Assembly: GCA_021797415.1 (NCBI GenBank)
Contig: JAJZZT010000465.1
Location: forward strand, 1-7,440
Direction of reading: 5' to 3'
Origin: Bacillota bacterium
Lineage (GTDB): Bacteria > Bacillota > Bacilli > Alicyclobacillales > SLC66
DNA length: 7,440 nt
Part shown: piece after piece, positions 6,040 through 7,440 of the stretch
Position numbering within the stretch: position 1 is the stretch's first letter
Layout: every line of letters begins with the position of its first letter
Made by a program: the position numbers and the translations under genes
The notes under the pieces: model-generated
Database searches by the model: none
Told to the model about the DNA's origin: nothing
Seen by the model: the letters and a program-made list of their open reading frames with translations, nothing else

Positions 6040-6662
6040 TTCGCGAACACCTCCTCCACGCGGGCCACGCCCGCCCGGGTGATGACCAGTCGATCATACT
6101 TCAGCACATCATAGACATTCAAATTTGCGGCGGTCGCATACTCGACACCCGGAATGTTGCGCAGCGACAGATACACGGTCCTGTCTTTCTCTGAATCCAC
6201 CACAAGGGCCTTGCCGCCAATCCCGAGCGCCTTTAGCGCGTCCACCATCGTGCGCGTCCGGATCGCCGGAACAGCCAGTTCGTCCAGCACCACGATCGTC
6301 CCGCCCTGGACTTTACTCGTCAGCGCGGAGCGAAGCGCGAGCCGCCGAACCTTCTTGGGCAAAGAATAGGCGTAGCTGCGCGGCACAGGGCCGTGCACCA
6401 CACCGCCGCCAACCCATTGGGGAGAGCGAATGCTGCCCTGACGCGCGCGGCCGGTCCCCTTTTGCCTCCACGGCTTGCGGCCGCCGCCGCGCACCTCGGA
6501 GCGCCCTTTCACTTTGTGCGTTCCCGCACGCCTCGCGGCGAGTTGCATCTGCACCACGTCAAAGACCGCATGCTGATTGACCGCCACATTCCAGACCGCG
6601 TCGGAGAGTTCCAGCTCGCCGACCGCGGATCCCTGCATATTGTAGACCGGAACTATCGGCAC
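6036..6662 (-). CDS. rplD: 50S ribosomal protein L4
   Basis: L4 binds 23S rRNA domain I and sends a long loop into the exit tunnel. The product has 208 residues (Bacillus 207). The tunnel loop spans about residues 43-92, with [20 protein letters not shown] at 50-69 and [13 protein letters not shown] at 71-83; no alteration stands out in the macrolide-contact part. The C-terminal half has [14 protein letters not shown] sequence ([20 protein letters not shown]). In E. coli L4 also represses its own operon through the S10 leader; that leader is outside this window. The start is GTG at 6662, 10 nt after GGAGG (6673-6677). The TGA stop overlaps the rplW start by 4 nt. Confidence 0.98.
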   Translation of the reverse strand: MPIVPVYNMQGSAVGELELSDAVWNVAVNQHAVFDVVQMQLAARRAGTHKVKGRSEVRGGGRKPWRQKGTGRARQGSIRSPQWVGGGVVHGPVPRSYAYSLPKKVRRLALRSALTSKVQGGTIVVLDELAVPAIRTRTMVDALKALGIGGKALVVDSEKDRTVYLSLRNIPGVEYATAANLNVYDVLKYDRLVITRAGVARVEEVFAK

Positions 6663-6695
6663 AGTATCCCCGCCTCCTTTCCATTCCGTCCCAAG

Positions 6696-6720
6696 CGCCC
6701 GCGCATCTTCCGGCCGGGCG
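6696..6720 (-). other. possible weak hairpin in the L3-L4 spacer
   Basis: A perfect 6-bp inverted repeat (CGCCCG / CGGGCG) separated by 13 nt, lying 17 nt after the rplC stop. The large loop and the GC-rich background make it much weaker evidence than the S19-L22 hairpin. Confidence 0.25.
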
Positions 6721-6737
6721 GAGCGAATGGATAAACC

Positions 6738-7361
6738 TCACTTTTTCTTCACGGTCGTCCTGACCGTCACATACGAGTTGCGCGGGCCGGGCAGAGCGCC
6801 CTTGATCAGGAGCAGATTCCGCTCCGTGTCGATGCGGACGATCTTCAGGTTTTGCACCGTGACGCGTTCATGTCCCATCCGTCCGCTCATGCGCGTTCCC
6901 TTGAACACGCGGTTGGCCGCGATGGAACCGAGCGAGCCGACGCCCCTGTGATACTTCGAACCGTGAGCCATCGGACCGCGCGACTGATTGTGCCGCTTGA
7001 TCGGGCCCGCCGTCCCCTTGCCCTTGGAAACCCCGACAACGTCGACCGACTCGCCGTCCGCGAAGATGTCCGCGACGAGAAGCTCCTGGCCGATTTCGTA
7101 CTCGCGATCCAGCGGACCGCGTATCTCCCTGACGTAGCGCTTGGCAACCGTGCCGGCTTTCGCAGCGTGTCCGGCCTGCGGCTTGTTCGGTTTTTTCTTG
7201 TCGTCAAATCCCAGTTGAACGCCGCTGTAGCCGTCCACTTCCGCCGTTTTGACCTGCAGGACCACGCAGGGGCCGGCCTCCACAACCGTGACGGGAACGA
7301 CATTGCCGCCGTCGAGAAACACCTGCGTCATGCCAAGTTTGCGTCCCAGAATTCCTTTCAT
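6738..7361 (-). CDS. rplC: 50S ribosomal protein L3
   Basis: L3 is one of the first proteins to join the 50S subunit; its long loop reaches toward the peptidyl-transferase centre. The product has 207 residues (Bacillus 209). It begins [15 protein letters not shown], then has [11 protein letters not shown] at about 44-54, the conserved loop [58 protein letters not shown], and a lysine-rich end. The frame stays open 26 codons further to 7439, but those codons resemble no L3 N-terminus. The ATG at 7361 follows an AGGGGGTG site (7367-7374). The stop is TGA, 75 nt before rplD. Confidence 0.98.
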   Translation of the reverse strand: MKGILGRKLGMTQVFLDGGNVVPVTVVEAGPCVVLQVKTAEVDGYSGVQLGFDDKKKPNKPQAGHAAKAGTVAKRYVREIRGPLDREYEIGQELLVADIFADGESVDVVGVSKGKGTAGPIKRHNQSRGPMAHGSKYHRGVGSLGSIAANRVFKGTRMSGRMGHERVTVQNLKIVRIDTERNLLLIKGALPGPRNSYVTVRTTVKKK

Positions 7362-7440
7362 TTTCACACCCCCTGCGCCTGTGCGCCAACTGCCTTTATG
7401 TTCAGAAGGTAACCGACCGAAGGCCCGGGGAATCTGCAAA
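7362..7440 (-). other. spacer upstream of rplC (rpsJ not reached)
   Basis: At least 79 nt precede rplC. Translation in the three minus-strand frames shows no S10 C-terminus, so rpsJ, the usual upstream neighbour, must end outside the window if present. Apart from the rplC ribosome binding site at 7367-7374 I see no clear promoter or terminator here. Confidence 0.6.

Noticed and set aside
7362..7439. N-terminal extension of L3 by 26 codons, from an ATG at 7439
   Set aside because: The extra residues are unlike any L3, and the ATG at 7361 has a Shine-Dalgarno and the family's usual MKGILG start.
1..7440. Mobile element, CRISPR array, tRNA/rRNA gene or a new accessory system
   Set aside because: All sequence is accounted for by conserved ribosomal protein genes and short spacers; there are no transposase-like frames, spaced repeat arrays or RNA-gene signatures.

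Overview
The window is one continuous stretch of the conserved S10-spc ribosomal protein cluster, read entirely from the minus strand. It holds 15 complete genes and the first 74 codons of a sixteenth. In transcription order (right to left) they are rplC (L3), rplD (L4), rplW (L23), rplB (L2), rpsS (S19), rplV (L22), rpsC (S3), rplP (L16), rpmC (L29), rpsQ (S17), rplN (L14), rplX (L24), rplE (L5), rpsN (S14), rpsH (S8) and the 5' part of rplF (L6). Every product was recognised by direct similarity to Bacillus-type ribosomal proteins recalled from memory. No stretch longer than 300 bases lacks a gene.

The gene order, the short zinc-binding (C+) S14 with its CxxC...CxxC pattern, and the close resemblance of L2, L5, S8, L14 and L16 to Bacillus subtilis proteins point to a member of the Firmicutes/Bacilli. 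The DNA is visibly GC-rich and nearly every gene has a strong GGAGG-type ribosome binding site. A GC-rich lineage such as Alicyclobacillaceae or relatives would fit, but the family cannot be settled from this window.

The right edge (7362-7440) is spacer upstream of rplC; rpsJ (S10) and the operon promoter/leader would lie outside. The genes form one transcription unit: I see no convincing terminator and no promoter at the S17-L14 junction, where E. coli starts its separate spc operon. Most spacers are 45-95 nt, rather roomy for this cluster. The tight junctions are L4/L23 (4-nt GTGA overlap), L16/L29 (38-nt overlap) and L29/S17 (19 nt). Together the products build the peptidyl-transferase region (L2, L3, L4), the exit tunnel and its rim (L4, L22, L23, L24, L29), the central protuberance and factor-binding side (L5, L6, L16), the L14 subunit interface, and the 30S head and body (S3, S14, S19; S8, S17).

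This is core housekeeping DNA and I found no new gene system. The points worth a second look are local: a 15-bp tandem repeat that copies the start codon and a purine-rich Shine-Dalgarno-like stretch of rpsQ three times in frame; an extended L16 tail that runs through the rpmC ribosome binding site and start; an imperfect tandem duplication in the S17-L14 spacer; compact GC-rich hairpins in several spacers just after stop codons; and a high share of non-ATG starts (8 of 16) and of TGA/TAG stops (13 of 15).
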